Program-made: the position numbers and the translations under genes
Shown: one piece after another, positions 1-12,304 of the stretch
Layout of the letters: each line of letters begins with the position of its first letter
Position numbering within the stretch: position 1 is the first letter of the stretch
The notes under the pieces: generated by a model
Seen by the model: only the letters and a program-made list of their open reading frames with translations
Told to the model about the DNA's origin: nothing
Databases searched by the model: none
Assembly: GCA_037974665.1 (NCBI GenBank)
Contig: CM075767.1
Span: forward strand, 126,501-190,500
Length of the DNA stretch: 64,000 nucleotides
Direction: 5' to 3'
Source of the DNA: Ehretia macrophylla
Lineage: Eukaryota; Streptophyta; Magnoliopsida; Boraginales; Ehretiaceae

Positions 1-1604
1 ATTTCTAAAAACCCATTTTGTGCCAGTTATAGGATAATCCTTAGGTTTTTCAACTAGATGCCACACTTTACTTCTTTTAAATTGATTTAATTCTTCTTGC
101 ATGACAACTATCCAATCTTCATAATCTAAAGCTTCTTTAACATTTTTAGGCTCTACTTGAGAAAGAAAAGCAACATGTTCACAATAAGCATTTAGATTAG
201 AGCGAGTTCTTACTCCCTTTGAAGGATCACCAAGAATTTGGTTATTTGGGTGATCTCTTACAAACTTCCAACATTTTGGTAGATCATCATTTGTTGTCAC
301 TTCTTGGTCATTTTGCATTGGTTGTACATTTCCTTGTGGATTTTCTAGAGTTTCACCATCCTTTGAGTTTTGACCCTCTTCAACATTTGTCTCCTTTGGA
401 TCTCTTGAGGTTCCCTTGTTGCCAATGGTTGTAGGTAAGATTTGAGTGTCAACTTCGGAAACACCTATATCATCATCATTCTTTCTCGGAGCAAAAGGAT
501 TAGTTTTATCAAAATCCACACGCATAGACTCTTCGATAAGAATATTTCTTTTGTTAAAGACTCTATAGGCTTTACTTCTTGAAGAGTAACCCATAAAAAG
601 CCCTTCATCCGATTTCGAATCAAATTTGCCAAGATGTTCTTTTGTATTAAGGATGAAACACTTACAACCAAACACTTTAAAATGAGATACATTTGGTGCT
701 CTACCTTTCCATAATTCATAGGGTGTTTTCTTTAGAAAATGTCTAATTAGCACATGATTTAATACATAACATGCGGTATTTACGGCTTCACCCCAAAAGT
801 ATGTTGGCAAGTTGTTTTCTTTCAACATTGTTCTTGCCATTTCTTGTAGTGTTCGATTCTTCCTTTCTACTACCCCATTTTGTTGAGGAGTTCTAGGAGC
901 TGAAAATTATGTTCAATGCCACGTTCTTCACAATACTCCATAAAAGATGCATTTATAAATTAAGTGACTTGGTCACTATGAATGCAATTTATGTAATAGC
1001 CTTTCTCATTTTGCACCTTGTTACAAAGTTTAGCAAATTCATTGAAGGCATCATTTTTATGTGCAAGAGGTCTCACCCATATGAATCTAGTGTAATAATC
1101 TATAATAACATAGACATATCTAGATCCACCTAGACTTGCCACATCCATTGAACCAAATAGATCCATATGTAATTTTTGTAAATCTCTTGATGTGGTTACC
1201 TTGCTAATTATTTTGAAAGATGTCTTATGTTGTTTTCCAAATTGACATGCATCACATAAATGGTCTTTTTGAAATCTAGTCTTAGGAAAACCTATGACAA
1301 GTTCTTTTCTCGAAAGCTTAACAAGTAAATCCATATTAGCATGACCAAGTCTTCTATGCCATAACCATGAATCTTCATTAATGGCAACTAAGCATGTCAC
1401 ATTTTGGCACTTTAATTCATGAAGATTGATTACATATACATTATCACATCTATCTCCAACAAATATTACTTTACCATCTTTATCATACACCTTGCAACAA
1501 GTAGATAAAAATTCAACTCTAAATCCATTATCACAAAATTGACTTACACTTATTAAATTATGTTTAAGACCTTTAACATACAAGACATCATGAATAGAAA
1601 GAGA
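1..1604 (-). pseudogene. Copia integrase and start of reverse transcriptase, broken
   Basis: On the minus strand from about 1604 down, the translation shows a pre-integrase zinc region (HRRLGHAN, then CDACQFGKQHKTSF) and the integrase core start with the first catalytic Asp in LHMDLFG and the second in HSDQVT. Just after the second Asp there is an in-frame stop near 960. About 60 bases further on, around 900, a one-base shift is needed to continue into the conserved region holding the third acidic residue. Below about 200 the translation matches the start of a Copia RVT_2 domain, which continues out of the window. Catalytic parts are recognisable, but the nonsense codon and frameshift make this a pseudogene. 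Confidence 0.85.
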
Positions 1605-1609
1605 GTTTA
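1605..1609. repeat. Target-site duplication GTTTA, left copy
   Basis: GTTTA at 1605-1609 is repeated at 3790-3794, exactly bounding a TG...CA segment. A 5 bp duplication is the normal product of LTR-retrotransposon integration. Confidence 0.9.
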
Positions 1610-3789
1610 TGTCACGCCCCGACCCGACCCCGCAAAAGGCCAAGCCCGGACCCGACACACGGACGGAGTCTCCTCTGTACCGCGGACGATCCGAAACCCT
1701 AAAATCATCATAATACTTGCGAAAGCCATAAAAACAATTAAAACAAGCCGACTTTCTTTTAAAAACATACATCCTCTTATTAACCAACTTTCCAAACCAA
1801 AATGCCATGCATACTACACAAGTATTTATGCCACTAAACAGTTAGCTATTAGCATGCATTTCTTTACTAGTCATAAGAGTATACTTTTACAGCTTTACAT
1901 TCTTTCAACTTATACAACATAAGACCATAGAGGCCTTAAACTAGGAAATACATACAAGGCTACAAGCCTCAAAATAAAGCGTCATCCAAGCAATATACAT
2001 ATCAAGCAAGGCTCGCACAAAATCTGGTAACCAACCACCAGCAAAGCAAAGAAGTGCTATCACGGAAACACCTCCACCTGCTCCTCCTCCTCCTCTATTA
2101 CCTCAATAGGGTCTGCTTCAACTACTCTTGTAAAAATATAGTATAGAGATACAATAAGCCATCAATAAAGCAAGGCAAGCATTTATACTATAAACACTCA
2201 ATCGAAGGATACGATACTCTTTCCATGAGCAACTTTCAATCACGAATTCGATGACGTCGCGCCGACCCAAACCACCTTATAACACCGGTTTGGAATACCC
2301 CGGAAGTATCCATCAATCTACGACCCAAATCTCCCTGGGAGGCAACCCAAGCGAGAAGAGGGAATAGCAGCGGAGCTAGAGCAACCAACACTGGCAACCC
2401 GAGGCTACCCAGAGAGGCCCATCACTCACGCGCGAGACACTATGCAATGCAAGACTCGATACAAGGCGATAAACAAGCAATAAAGCCACACATGGGAGAA
2501 TAACAAAGTAGGTTACTCTCGCACGCAATAGCAACAGTTGATAAGCATTTCAATCAAAATCAATTCAAACAAGTATATCAAGCAACCCTAAGCATTCTAT
2601 AGACATAATATCAAGAAAACAAGCAAAATCACAACTCGGCCCCAACTATCAAAACACTACCATTTCCAAACGAGCCACAAGTTCTGGAAACCGACTTCTC
2701 CAATCCTCCTAGGTCACCATAAGGCACGACTAAAGACCCCGAAACCCTACCTAACCCTAGAATTCACGCAAAGTCCCGATTTCCCCCTTTGCTCGTTTGA
2801 ACTACAACTATACCAACCAAACACCCAACCAATGCCATAATCGCACCAAAAGTGCTTCCATGGCCTCCCGAAACAATGCCAACACACAAAACGAGAAAAT
2901 GCCAAACTCGACCTAAACGACCCCGACTTTCACCAAGGCTTAATTCCCTTTTTTTCCATTACGCAACCCAAACAAACCATGCATTTAGGCATTCTAGCAC
3001 ACCTAGCACATTTCTACATCAACGGATAGCATAACGGAGCAACTTCATCGTTTCAAGGGTTTACTATTCACAAAACACTATTCAACAACCAATTTAAATT
3101 ACAATCTCAACATTTAACCGCAGAAAATGTTAAAAAGCTATAAATACACGTTCTACAATTTCCAAGGAACATTCTAGAAGCATCAAAATGCTTTAAACAA
3201 CAATCTACGGATAAATTCTAAAAATCACAAAGTTAACATACATAACGTTTAAATGCGCAAATAACGTGCTTCCCTCACCTTAGGCACTCCTAGTCGCTAG
3301 GGAAACAACGTTGGTCACCTCGGAAACCACCCCGCACGAGCTCACGCGAAGATTTTAAGATTGGAAGTTGAAAATGGTTTTTTTTTTCTTCAATATTTCG
3401 GCCAGCTCAAGGTCTGAAATTTCAGCTTTGTGTTTTATTTTCCATTGTTATTTTGCTTATTTAAGATGTTAAGTCTTTGGTCAAAGGTCAAGCCTTGGTC
3501 AACTACTTAAAATTTGGTCAATTAGACTATTTTTGTGCATTTTAAAGCCATTTTAACTAAGGAAAAAATTAATTATAGCTAACAACAATTAAAATATAAA
3601 ATTTAAGTCATCTAAATACTAGTTTCACTATTTGCTGAGGACTAGAAACCGTTCTCTAGCTATCGCTCCCTAAATGCAATGCACGTTGCGACAGCAAGGA
3701 AGTAACAATTAATTCTCAAAGAATTTAAGGAAATATAATTTTCAAAATAATAAACAAGAAATTTTCACATTCCGGGCTCGGGTATTACA
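1610..3789 (-). mobile_element. Solo LTR, family A (2180 bp), nested in the Copia element
   Basis: The segment starts TGTCACGCCCC and ends GGGTATTACA, with a perfect 5 bp duplication GTTTA on both sides. It holds no gag or pol sequence. The same family occurs in reverse orientation at 26433-28720. Strand is assigned because that copy matches the orientation of the chromovirus LTRs, which end GGGGCGTGACA before a primer site. It contains the shared LTR module (about 2280-2440). It interrupts the Copia element between protease and integrase, so it is younger than that element. Confidence 0.9.
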
Positions 3790-3794
3790 GTTTA

Positions 3795-3965
3795 TATCTC
3801 CTATGCTACCCTTACCAATGACTTTGCCTCCTTCATTTCCTCCATAGCTAACTTTACCTTTGAAATCTCTGTCAATCTCATAAAAGAAAGATACATATCC
3901 CATCATGTGCCTTGAGCACCCACTATCAATAACCTAAGTATCTTCATACTTCACCTTTAGGGCAA
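3795..3965 (-). pseudogene. Copia aspartic protease fragment
   Basis: Minus-strand translation gives the Copia protease signature DSGCSRHM (about 3905-3935), followed by a glycine-rich flap-like region (YGGNEGGKVIGKGSIG). The coding sequence is cut at 3795 by the solo LTR and resumes at 1604 with SLSIHDVLYVKGLKHNLISV, the usual sequence after the protease. The active-site Asp-Ser-Gly is intact, but the gene is split. Confidence 0.75.
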
Positions 3966-4030
3966 CCTATCATTCATAGAAACAAATCAAGTTCATTTTG
4001 GTCCCTAAGGTTCTATTGGGTCCTTTTGTG

Positions 4031-5003
4031 TTAGGACTTACTAACACATCCAACATCCCATTTGGGTCTAAGCCATAAAGGAATGCGAGAATCTATTCCC
4101 ACCATGTTTCTAAATCTACATCGTGATGCATTGTGACCAATCTTCTCACAATAAGTGCATCTCTTAAACGATCCTCTTGATGTTGAGGCTACATACCAAG
4201 AGGATGATGCTTTGACAAAATGATTTTGCAACCCTTTTTGATATGGCTTATAGCCAATCCCTTTTTTTGTCAAATTGTAATTTTTGTGATTCTTTTAATG
4301 GTGGATGGACAATTGAGGATTGAGAATCTTTTACAAAGATAGTTTTTGAAGACTTTGGTTTAAAAAATGGCTCATAGCCATTTCCACCTTTGTCGAGTGG
4401 TGATTTTTGAGAACCAAGAATTTCATCCAAGGCCTTTGTTCCTTTTGAAAATCTAACAAGATCATTTTGTAGGCCAAGAACTTGTTTTTCAAAATCTTTG
4501 ATTTCCAATTCATTTTTGGACTTTAAATAATAGTATTCACATATTTCTTTGATAAGAGTATCATTTTTATCTCTAAGTTCCTTAATTTCCTTTTGAAGTT
4601 CATCATTTTCTTTTTGAAGATTCTTTACTTTTGAATGTGCAAGAAGAAAACTATCATGTAGTTTTGAAAATTCATTTGTTAGTTCCTCAAATGCACATTC
4701 ATCATCATTAGAAGAGGAAGAAGAAGATTCATCACAAGATGAATAAGTTACCTCATCATCTCTAGCCATGAAGCACACAAAGTTGGCCACTTTAGTTTCG
4801 CTTCCACTTTCATCACCGGTTGATATATCATCCTCAACACACGCATTCATTGCCTTTTGTTTTCCTTTGATCAATTTTGGACATTTTGCTTTGATGTGTC
4901 CCGGTTTGTCACAATTGAAGCATTTTATTTCTTCTTTGGTCTTTTTTAATCTTTCTTTGAATCTTCTCTTGACTTTGTTGTTGATGGGCTCCTCTCTCTT
5001 CAT
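4031..5003 (-). pseudogene. Copia gag, nucleocapsid part with two zinc knuckles and coiled coil
   Basis: Two overlapping minus-strand frames carry this part. From 5003 down to 4248 there is a CCHC zinc knuckle (CFNCDKPGHIKAKC), an acidic and serine-rich stretch, and a coiled coil of about 80 residues rich in Lys, Glu and Leu. From 4273 down to 4031, in another frame, there is a second CCHC-like knuckle (CTYCEKIGHNASRC). The frame change near 4260 and another between 5144 and 5003 break the gag-pol frame. The product would bind retrotransposon RNA inside the virus-like particle. Confidence 0.8.
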
Positions 5004-5143
5004 CTTTTTGTACTTTAAGAACTTCTTAAAATTCTTTACAAGAAGTGCAAGCTCATCATGATCATAGCATCTTTGTCTTCATCACTCGATTAAGATTCAG
5101 CAATGAGAGTAAGTGATTTCCTTGTCTTCTTTTCTTCTTCATC

Positions 5144-5854
5144 TCATATTTTTTCTTGATTCAATACAATTTCCTCCGTTTCAAGGTTGCAAATGAGCTT
5201 ATGCACCATAATTTTGGAGAGGTCGGTTGATTCTCTAATTGATGTCACATTTGGTTTGTATTCTTTTGGAAGAGCCATAAAAATCTTCTGGTTGAGTTCT
5301 TCATTTGGATACTTCTTTCCGAGAGCATTCAAGTTGTTTACGATTTTGGAGAATCTTTTATGCATTTCATTTAGTGACTCACCGGACTTCATACGAAACA
5401 ACTCATACTCATGAATGTGCAGATCAATCTTGGTATTCTTCACTTGAGACATTCCTTGATATGACATGTATAACATTTTCCAAATTTCGTGAGTGGTTTC
5501 ATATTGACTTACACGATTATACTCAGTTTCGTTTAGAGCATAATAGAGGATATTCTTGGCTCTTGAGTTCTTGGTCATCATGCTGATGTCTTGATCATTG
5601 AACTCTCCCCTTTCTTTAGGCACTTGAACAGTTTTGACTTTCTCGACTCCACTTGCACTTGACGTATCTTTGACGGTCACCTCCTTCATTGGAACATAAG
5701 GGCCATCTTCTACCAATGACCATAGAGCATAGTCAACTGATTGTATGTATGTCTCCATCTTGTTTTTCCAATAATTGAAATTTGTACTTATAAACAATGG
5801 AGGCCTATTAGTAGAGTAACCTTCAAAATAAGGAGAAGTAGTATTGTTCGCCAT
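5144..5854 (-). CDS. Copia gag, N-terminal capsid domain (UBN2/gag type)
   Basis: This 236-residue frame starts at 5854, 44 bases downstream of the primer binding site on the same strand, as expected for gag. It matches the plant Copia gag (UBN2) pattern: PPLFISTNFNYWKNKM near residues 18-33, W-x-x-L-x-x-GP near 45-52, then the region with TTHEIWKMLYMSYQG (about 119-133) and MHKRFSKIVNNL (about 163-174). It is uninterrupted itself, but the downstream zinc-knuckle part is in another frame, so full Gag is not made. Confidence 0.85.
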   Translation of the reverse strand: MANNTTSPYFEGYSTNRPPLFISTNFNYWKNKMETYIQSVDYALWSLVEDGPYVPMKEVTVKDTSSASGVEKVKTVQVPKERGEFNDQDISMMTKNSRAKNILYYALNETEYNRVSQYETTHEIWKMLYMSYQGMSQVKNTKIDLHIHEYELFRMKSGESLNEMHKRFSKIVNNLNALGKKYPNEELNQKIFMALPKEYKPNVTSIRESTDLSKIMVHKLICNLETEEIVLNQEKI

Positions 5855-5897
5855 TTACCTTTTCTTTGCTAGATGTTAAGCTATATGCAAAGTCCTA

Positions 5898-5909
5898 GCT
5901 CTGATACCA
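5898..5909 (-). other. Primer binding site (tRNA-Met type) of the Copia element
   Basis: The minus strand reads TGGTATCAGAGC, complementary to the 3' end of plant initiator tRNA-Met. It lies 2 bases inside the LTR edge at 5912, fixing the element's orientation. Confidence 0.9.
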
Positions 5910-5911
5910 CT

Positions 5912-7118
5912 TGTTGTCCCTTAATTAAACCTAAGAGGGGGGTGAATTAGGTTATATAGGCAATAATACTACTTTTTCGATTAGACAATATACTAGCAAT
6001 GATTAATCAATAACAATCTTAAATAGATGTGCACTCTAGCAATATAAAACGTGAGTGAGGCAATTTTTCAAACACTTGGTGTGCAGAAAATAATGTAAAG
6101 ATAGAGTTGAGAGAAAGAGATTGCAAATCGCGATTTAGCGTGGTTCGGCCCCCGCCTAAGTCCACGACCTAAGCTCCCCGCTTAGGATTTCAATAATCTT
6201 CACTATAGTGGCTCTTCAAATGTTGGTGAGTCCACAAACCAACTACAATGGTAGTTCAAACTTTACAATAGAAAGATAACTCTTTTTAATACAAAGCTTT
6301 CACTCCAACACCTTTGACAAGGAAATCATTCTTTTCAAAGTGTTTAACTCTCTCTTTTGATAGGTGTTTGAGAATCACAATAAAAGCCCTCTTTTAGGGT
6401 AAATGAATACAATGAATGCTTTCTCACAATATTGCTCACAATTTCTTGCTCAAGTATATCTCAATGATGATGCAAAGATTGAGATGATGAAAGATCTCAA
6501 GAATTAATGCTTTGAATCAATGATTTCAAATTTTGTAGTTGAGAGCTCTTAATAGAGCTGAAAAAATAATTTAATTAATACTCTCAACGTTCACAAACGG
6601 CTATATTTTGAATCAGTATTTTGGGCCCGACCGGTCGACCCCTGTTCGCCGGTCGACTAGTCGAGAGACCCTCGTCCGATGGACAAGTCTCGGGCGGACG
6701 ACTCTTTGGCCACCGGTCGACCGGTCGCCGAGGGGTTGTCCGATGGAACCAAGACTGTAAGGGTGGGGTTTTTTTAAAAAGATTCTTTTGAACAAGTTTT
6801 GTAAGGTATAAAACACACATTTCAAAAACATTGTTTGAGAATCACTATTGAGCACATACTATTTGCAAGCCCCAAAACCCCAGTCAAGTCATAACCGGTA
6901 CCCCTTATGACTTCCGTCTCCATCCTTATAATTCCATCTTCATTCTTCAAATCTTCTCCTTAAGTTGATGGATGTTCTTCTTCCTTCTTTAGCTTGATAA
7001 TCTTGGAGTCGGAGTCAACCTTGATTCATCTTTGTTTTTGCACACTTAACAAACTCATTAAACACATTTATAGTTTGTAATCATCAAAACTAAGATTTAA
7101 AAACCCTTTAGGCTAACA
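5912..7118 (-). repeat. Copia 5' LTR (1207 bp)
   Basis: Bounded by TGTTGTCCC at 5912 and GGCTAACA at 7118, giving TGTT/AACA terminal inverted repeats, and directly followed on the minus strand by the primer site. Around 6625-6735 it contains several CG-rich palindromic motifs built on ACCGGTCGACCGG. No coding sequence is expected here. Confidence 0.85.
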
Positions 7119-8694
7119 CCCCCTATGTCAGCCTTGAAGGCCTATATAAGGGGGTCACTTGACCCCTTGAAATCAAACTGGCAGACATTTTTTTTCTGGC
7201 CCAGTTCCATTAAATTATATCAATTCAGTTAGTTAATGTTCTGAAAGTTCCAAAACCGGTCCGAGTTTTCTTCAATTTTTGGCATTTTGAGTTCTAAAGT
7301 ACGACTTCAACTGGGTAAATTACGGTGATGAAATTTTACTAAAAACAACAACTTATATGTTTATATGATTATTATATACCTATAACATGATTTGTTATTT
7401 TAATATTCTAGCTTGAGATAAATATCATGCTTATTAATATTCTTTATTTATTTGAATTAGAGTTGACTTTGGTAATGTATTAGCTAAGAATTAATTGTTA
7501 CTGATTAATGTGGAGTTTATCACTTTAAGTGACAACAATGAGTAATTGTAAATACGTTCTTCTAACTACTTGTAACTCTTGAATACTGAACTGGACGATG
7601 TTATTAACCTGAAGGAATTTGAAAGATAGCTATGATTAACTTGAATTATCTTGAGCTTTTGATTGTTGAAAGTATATGTTTAGGGACAACCTCTTTTGTT
7701 GTTCTCCATCTATGTGTTTATCGAACTGCGTATCAGTTGTGTGTTATGTGGCAACTTGTGCATGCTTGTGTGCTACTTGATTAGGGGTTGCAACCTCAGG
7801 CACGATAGTTGGTACGAACGCCGGGCGGCATAGGGCTTGTCGGTGCTCCCGTACCTATCGTGGTCCTATTCCCTCTCCCGCTTGGAGATCTCCACCCTCG
7901 GGGAGTTGGGTTGTAGATTTTGGATACAATCCGGAGTATCCTCTTTGGAGAGATAAGAAGTTGGAATTGTGATCAAGGCTAGCCACCTCGTGAAATGATC
8001 GACTTGTTCCTACTCTCGCTTCATACCACCCTCGGAGAGTAGTGTTCTACTCTTGCTTGGCATTCTACCCTTTGAGAGTAGGCTGATATGTGTTATGGGT
8101 ATATACCACTAAATGTAATTGAAATATAAATAGATTATCTATCTAGATATTATTATTACTGCTATTTGATATGTGACTCGAGCGGGGTAGAAATTTTTAC
8201 TTGTTATATATATCTCACGTGGATAATGTGTTATACTACTGTACATGAATTGTATCATGATTTGGAAAAGAGACCGACCAAAAATGTTTTCAAAACTCTA
8301 TTATTCCATCCTCACTGAGCTTCCCTAGAGCTCACCCTCTTTTCCCCCCAGTGTAGGTGCAGCTTAGCTTGAGATAGGAATTGACTTTATATGCTGAAGT
8401 TGAATGTTTACATGCTCGAAGTTCCTGGCTTGTCATATTGTAAAAGTTAAAGTTTGTTTGTATTAAACTCGGGTAAAAGGGTAGGGGTGTTGAAACCTCA
8501 GTTTGCATGATAGGCGGGTAATTATCAGATCTCAGATGTTGTAACACCTTTTTGTACTTAAATTATTATATAAAGGCTTGTTACTGAGTACTTCTTTATT
8601 TATCGTTCCTTTTAATAGAAAGTAATGAACTCATAATGACGATAAACGCAGACTTTGACCTAATCTTGAGAAGGGTCGGGTTGGGGTCGTTACA
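7119..8694 (+). mobile_element. Partial Gypsy-type LTR, family B, 3' portion
   Basis: The right end GGGGTCGTTACA at 8694 is a typical LTR terminus, followed by 5S spacer sequence. The left end is the Copia LTR edge, so this is probably the right-hand part of an LTR into which the Copia inserted; its left part would lie outside the window. It has a TATA box (7143-7150), the shared LTR module (about 7800-7960), imperfect repeats of the type ACTCTCGCTT...GAGAGTAG (about 7990-8085), and the GAGCT/AGCTC stem-loop (about 8308-8335). No internal retrotransposon sequence is seen. Confidence 0.65.
7143..7150 (+). promoter_or_regulatory. Possible LTR TATA box
   Basis: TATATAAG followed by GGGG, in a context typical of an LTR U3 promoter. 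The orientation agrees with the LTR terminus at 8694. Confidence 0.4.
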
Positions 8695-9042
8695 TGCACA
8701 GTAAATGATATGAATGTACATGGGATTCCGTACGGGGCTTCACAGCTGCGCCTGTTTTCTGTACCCAAAATCGAACGTTTTGATCAGTTTTAGGCCACTT
8801 TTCTTCATTTTACGCTCTTTTTCCTTCTCGGGTCACTCGTCATAATTCTCGAAAAGGAAGACCACTTAAATCGTGAGCCAATCGACCGCCTCCAAAACAC
8901 ACCGAAATCACGCCTTGTGTGGATGCTGCATTGCTGAAGTCGACAGGCCATCGAGAACCCCAATGGGCCTTTCGGGTGGGCCCGCTCTCATGTTGACATT
9001 GTTGACCATCCAAACATAAGGGCTTCGCACCCTCAACATGAC

Positions 9043-9162
9043 AGGTATGATCATACCAGCACTAATGCATCGGATCCTATCAGAACTCCGAAGTTAAGCA
9101 TGCTTGGGCGAGAATAATACAAGGATAGGTGACCCTCTAAGAAGTCCTCGTGTTGCACCCCC
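9043..9162 (+). rRNA. 5S rRNA copy 1 (diverged)
   Basis: About 120 bp with GATCATACCAGCACTAATGC, A-box-like AGTTAAGCATGCTTGGGC and C-box-like GATAGGTGACC, ending TGTTGCACCCC and a T-rich run. It differs from the plant consensus at several sites, such as AATAATAC for the usual AGTAGTAC. Possibly a pseudogene. Confidence 0.85.
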
Positions 9163-9722
9163 TTTTTATTTATTTTTTTGCCCCGTTTAGCTTTGGCACG
9201 ATGCTTTCTCCGTCACATTTCTTTTCTCGACTCCTACCACATTCCGGTCTGGAAAACCTCGCTTCGAGAAGGGGTTGGGTTTACAAACCGAGCGCGTGGG
9301 GCTGACGACCAGGTCATCGTTACTCCAGTGTCCATAACTTTTGATCCGTAAAGAGTTATACGGCCCAAAGTATACCGTTGGAAAGCTCTCCAGGAGCTCT
9401 ACGACGGGGATAGCCAGCCTGCTCGCTTACACCTATTTTCTGTACCCAAAATCGAACGTTTTGATTAGTTTTAGGCCACTTTTCTTCATTTTACGCTTTT
9501 CTTCCATCTCGAGTTGCTTGTCTTAATCCTCGAAAAGGAAGACAACTTAACTCGCAGGCCAGTCGACCACCCTAGAACGCGCCAACATCACGCCTTGTGT
9601 GGATGCTGCATTACTGAGGCCGACGGGCCATCGAAAAGCCCATTGGGCCTTTCGGGTGGGCCCACTCTCGGGCTGGCATTGTTGACCGTCCCAGCATAAG
9701 GGTTTGACACCCTCAACATGAC

Positions 9723-9842
9723 GGCTGCGATCATACCAGCACTAACGCACCGGATCCTATCAAAACTCTGAAGTTAAGCGTGGTTGGGCGAAAGTAGTAC
9801 TAGGATGGTTGACCCCTTGGGAAGTCCTCGTGTTGTACCCCT
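9723..9842 (+). rRNA. 5S rRNA copy 2
   Basis: Complete length; GATCATACCAGCACTAACGC, GTTAAGCGTGGTTGGGCG and GATGGTTGACC are present. Changes fall in the A box (GTGGTTGGG) and C box (GATGGTTG). A T-rich terminator follows. Confidence 0.85.
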
Positions 9843-10246
9843 TTCTTATTTTTTTTGCCCTATTTAGCTTTAGCACAGTGCTTTCTCTGTCGCATTTCTT
9901 TTCTCGAGTCCTACGACATCCCGGGTCAGAAAATTGAGCGCCGACGACCTGGTCACCGTCTCTCCGGTGCCCATAACTTTTGATCCGTAAGGACTTATGC
10001 GGCCCACAGTATACCGTTGGAAAGCTTTTCGGGAGCTCTAAGACGGGGATAGCTAGCATGCTTAGTCGCACCTGTTTAATGCAACCAACATCAAATGTTT
10101 TGATTAGTTTCAGGCCACTTTTGTTTCATTTTACGCTCTTTTTTTTGTCTCAGGTCGCTCGTCTGCCCTAGAACGAGCCGACATCACGCTTTCGGGCTGC
10201 CATTGTTGACCATCAAAACATAAGGGCTTCACGCCCTCAACATGAC

Positions 10247-10366
10247 AAGTGCGATCATACCAGCACTAATGCACCAGATCCCATCAGAACTCCAAAGTGA
10301 AACGCGCTTGGGCGAAAGTAGTACTAGGATGGGTGACCCCTTGGGAAGTCCTTGTGTTGTATCCCC
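10247..10366 (+). rRNA. 5S rRNA copy 3
   Basis: Complete length with intact GATGGGTGACC C box. The A box is altered (AGTGAAACGCGCTTGGGC). It lies only 524 bp after copy 2 because the preceding spacer has a deletion. Confidence 0.85.
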
Positions 10367-10880
10367 ATTTTATTAGTTTTTTGCCCCGTTTAGCTTTGGC
10401 ACGATGCTTTCTCTGTCACATTTCTTTTCTCGAGTCCTATGATATCCTGGGTCAGAAACGTCGCTTTGCAAAGGGGTTAGGCTCACAAACCGAGGGTGTG
10501 GGGCCGACGACCAGGTCACCGTCACTCCGGTGCCATTAACTTTTGATCCGTAAGGAGTTATGTGGCCTATAGTATACCGTTGAAAAGCTCTCCAGGAGCT
10601 CTACAACGAAGGCAGCCTACCTGTTTAGCAGCGCCTATTTTCTGTAACCAACATCGAACGTTTTGATCAGTTTTAGCCCACTTTTTTTCCATTTCATGCT
10701 CCTTTTCTGTCTCGGATTGCTCGTCTGCCCTAGAATGAGCCGACATCACCCTTTTTGTGGATGCTGCATTACTGAGGCCGACGGGTCATGGAGAAGCCCA
10801 TTGGGCCTTTCGAGTGGTCCCGCTCTCGGGCTACCATTGTTGACTGTCAAAACATAAGGGTTTCACACCTTCAACATGAT

Positions 10881-11000
10881 GGGTACGATCATACCATGAC
10901 TAATGCACTAGATCCCATCAGAACTCCGAAGTAAAGCGCGCTTGGGCGAGAGTAGTACTAGGATGGGTAACCCCTTGGGAAGTCTTTGTGTTGTACCCCT
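10881..11000 (+). rRNA. 5S rRNA copy 4
   Basis: Complete length; starts GGGTACGATC and carries AGTAAAGCGCGCTTGGGCG and GATGGGTAACC. Several changes are G-to-A or C-to-T, as expected from decay of methylated DNA. Confidence 0.85.
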
Positions 11001-11506
11001 TTTTTTTGCCCTGTTTAGCTTTGGCACGATGGTTTCTTCGTCGCATTTCTTTTCTTGAGTCCTATGATATCCCGGGCCAAAACCTTCGCTTCGCAAAGGG
11101 GCTGAGCCCGCAAACCGAGGGCATGGGGCCAACTACCAGGTCACCGTCGCTCCAGTGCCTATTGGAAAGCTCTCCACGAGCTCTACGATGGGGACAGCCA
11201 GCCTACTCAGATGCGTCTTTTTTCAGTACCCAAAATCGAACGTTTTGTCAGTTTTATGCCATTTTTCTTCATTTTACGCTCTTTTTCCATCTCGGGTCGC
11301 TCGGCTTTATCCCCGAAAAAAAAAGACAACTTAACTCACAGGCTATTCGACAACCCTAGAACGCGCTGACATTACGGCTTGCATGGATGCAGCATTGTTA
11401 AGGCCGACGGGCCATCGAGAACCCCATTGGGCCTTTCGGGTTGGCCCGCTCTTGGGCTGCCATTATTGACCGTCCAAACCTAAGGGTTTTCCACCCTCAA
11501 CATGAC

Positions 11507-11626
11507 GAGTACAATTATACCAGCACTAATGCACCGGATCCCATCAGAACTCTGAAGTTAAGCGTGGTTGGGCGAGAGTAGTACTAAGATTAGTGACCCC
11601 CTAGGAAGTCCTCATGTTGCATCTAT
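11507..11626 (+). rRNA. 5S rRNA copy 5
   Basis: Complete length but diverged: starts GAGTACAATT, C box GATTAGTGACC, end TTGCATCTAT. Probably a pseudogene. Confidence 0.8.
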
Positions 11627-12184
11627 TTTTTATTTCTTTTTTGCCCTTTTAGCTTTGACACGATGCTTTCTCAGTCACATTTCTTTTCTCAAGTCTTACG
11701 ACATCCTAGGCCAAAAAACTTCGCTTTGGAAACGGGTTGGGCCTGCAAACCAAGGACGTGGGGCTAACGAATTGGTCATCGTGGCTTCGATGCCCATAAT
11801 TTTTGATCCGTAAGGAGTTATGCGGCCTACGGTATACCGTTAGAAAGCTCTTTGGGAGCTTTACGACGGGGGAAACAAATCTACTTAATTGCGCTAGTTT
11901 TCTGTACCCAAAATCGAAAGTTTTGATCAATTTTAGGCCACTTTTCTTCATTTGACGCTCTTTTTCCTTCTTGGGTCGCTCGTCTTAATCCCCGAAAAGG
12001 AGGACAACCTAACTCACAGGCCAGTCAACCACCCCAGAATCCGACGATATCACGCCTTGAGTGGGTGTTGTATTGCTAAGGCCAACGGGCCCTCGAGAAG
12101 CCTATTGGGTCTTTTGGGTAGGCCGACTTTTGGGCTACCACTGTTGACCGTCCAAACATAAGGGCTTCGCACCCTCAACATGAC

Positions 12185-12304
12185 GGGTGTGATCATAGCA
12201 GTACTAACACACCGGGTCCCATCAGAACTCCGACGTTAAACGTACTTGGGCGAGAGTAGTACTAGGATGGGTGACCCCCTGGGAAGTCCTTGTGTTGTAC
12301 CCCT
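12185..12304 (+). rRNA. 5S rRNA copy 6
   Basis: Complete length; A box GACGTTAAACGTACTTGGGC altered, C box GATGGGTGACC and 3' part GGGAAGTCCTTGTGTTGTAC well kept. Confidence 0.85.

Larger units (their letters stand above)
1..7118 (-). mobile_element. Ty1/Copia LTR retrotransposon, 5' part (3' part lies left of the window)
   Basis: Read on the minus strand, the order from high to low coordinates is 5' LTR (5912-7118), primer binding site (5898-5909), gag (5144-5854 and 4031-5003), protease (about 3800-3960), pre-integrase and integrase (about 400-1604), and the start of reverse transcriptase (about 1-200). Integrase before RT is the Copia order. The reading frame is broken several times, so it cannot make its own polyprotein. 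A solo LTR at 1610-3789 sits between protease and integrase. The gag, with a long coiled-coil and acidic serine-rich stretch, resembles SIRE or Tork groups, but the lineage is not certain. Confidence 0.9.
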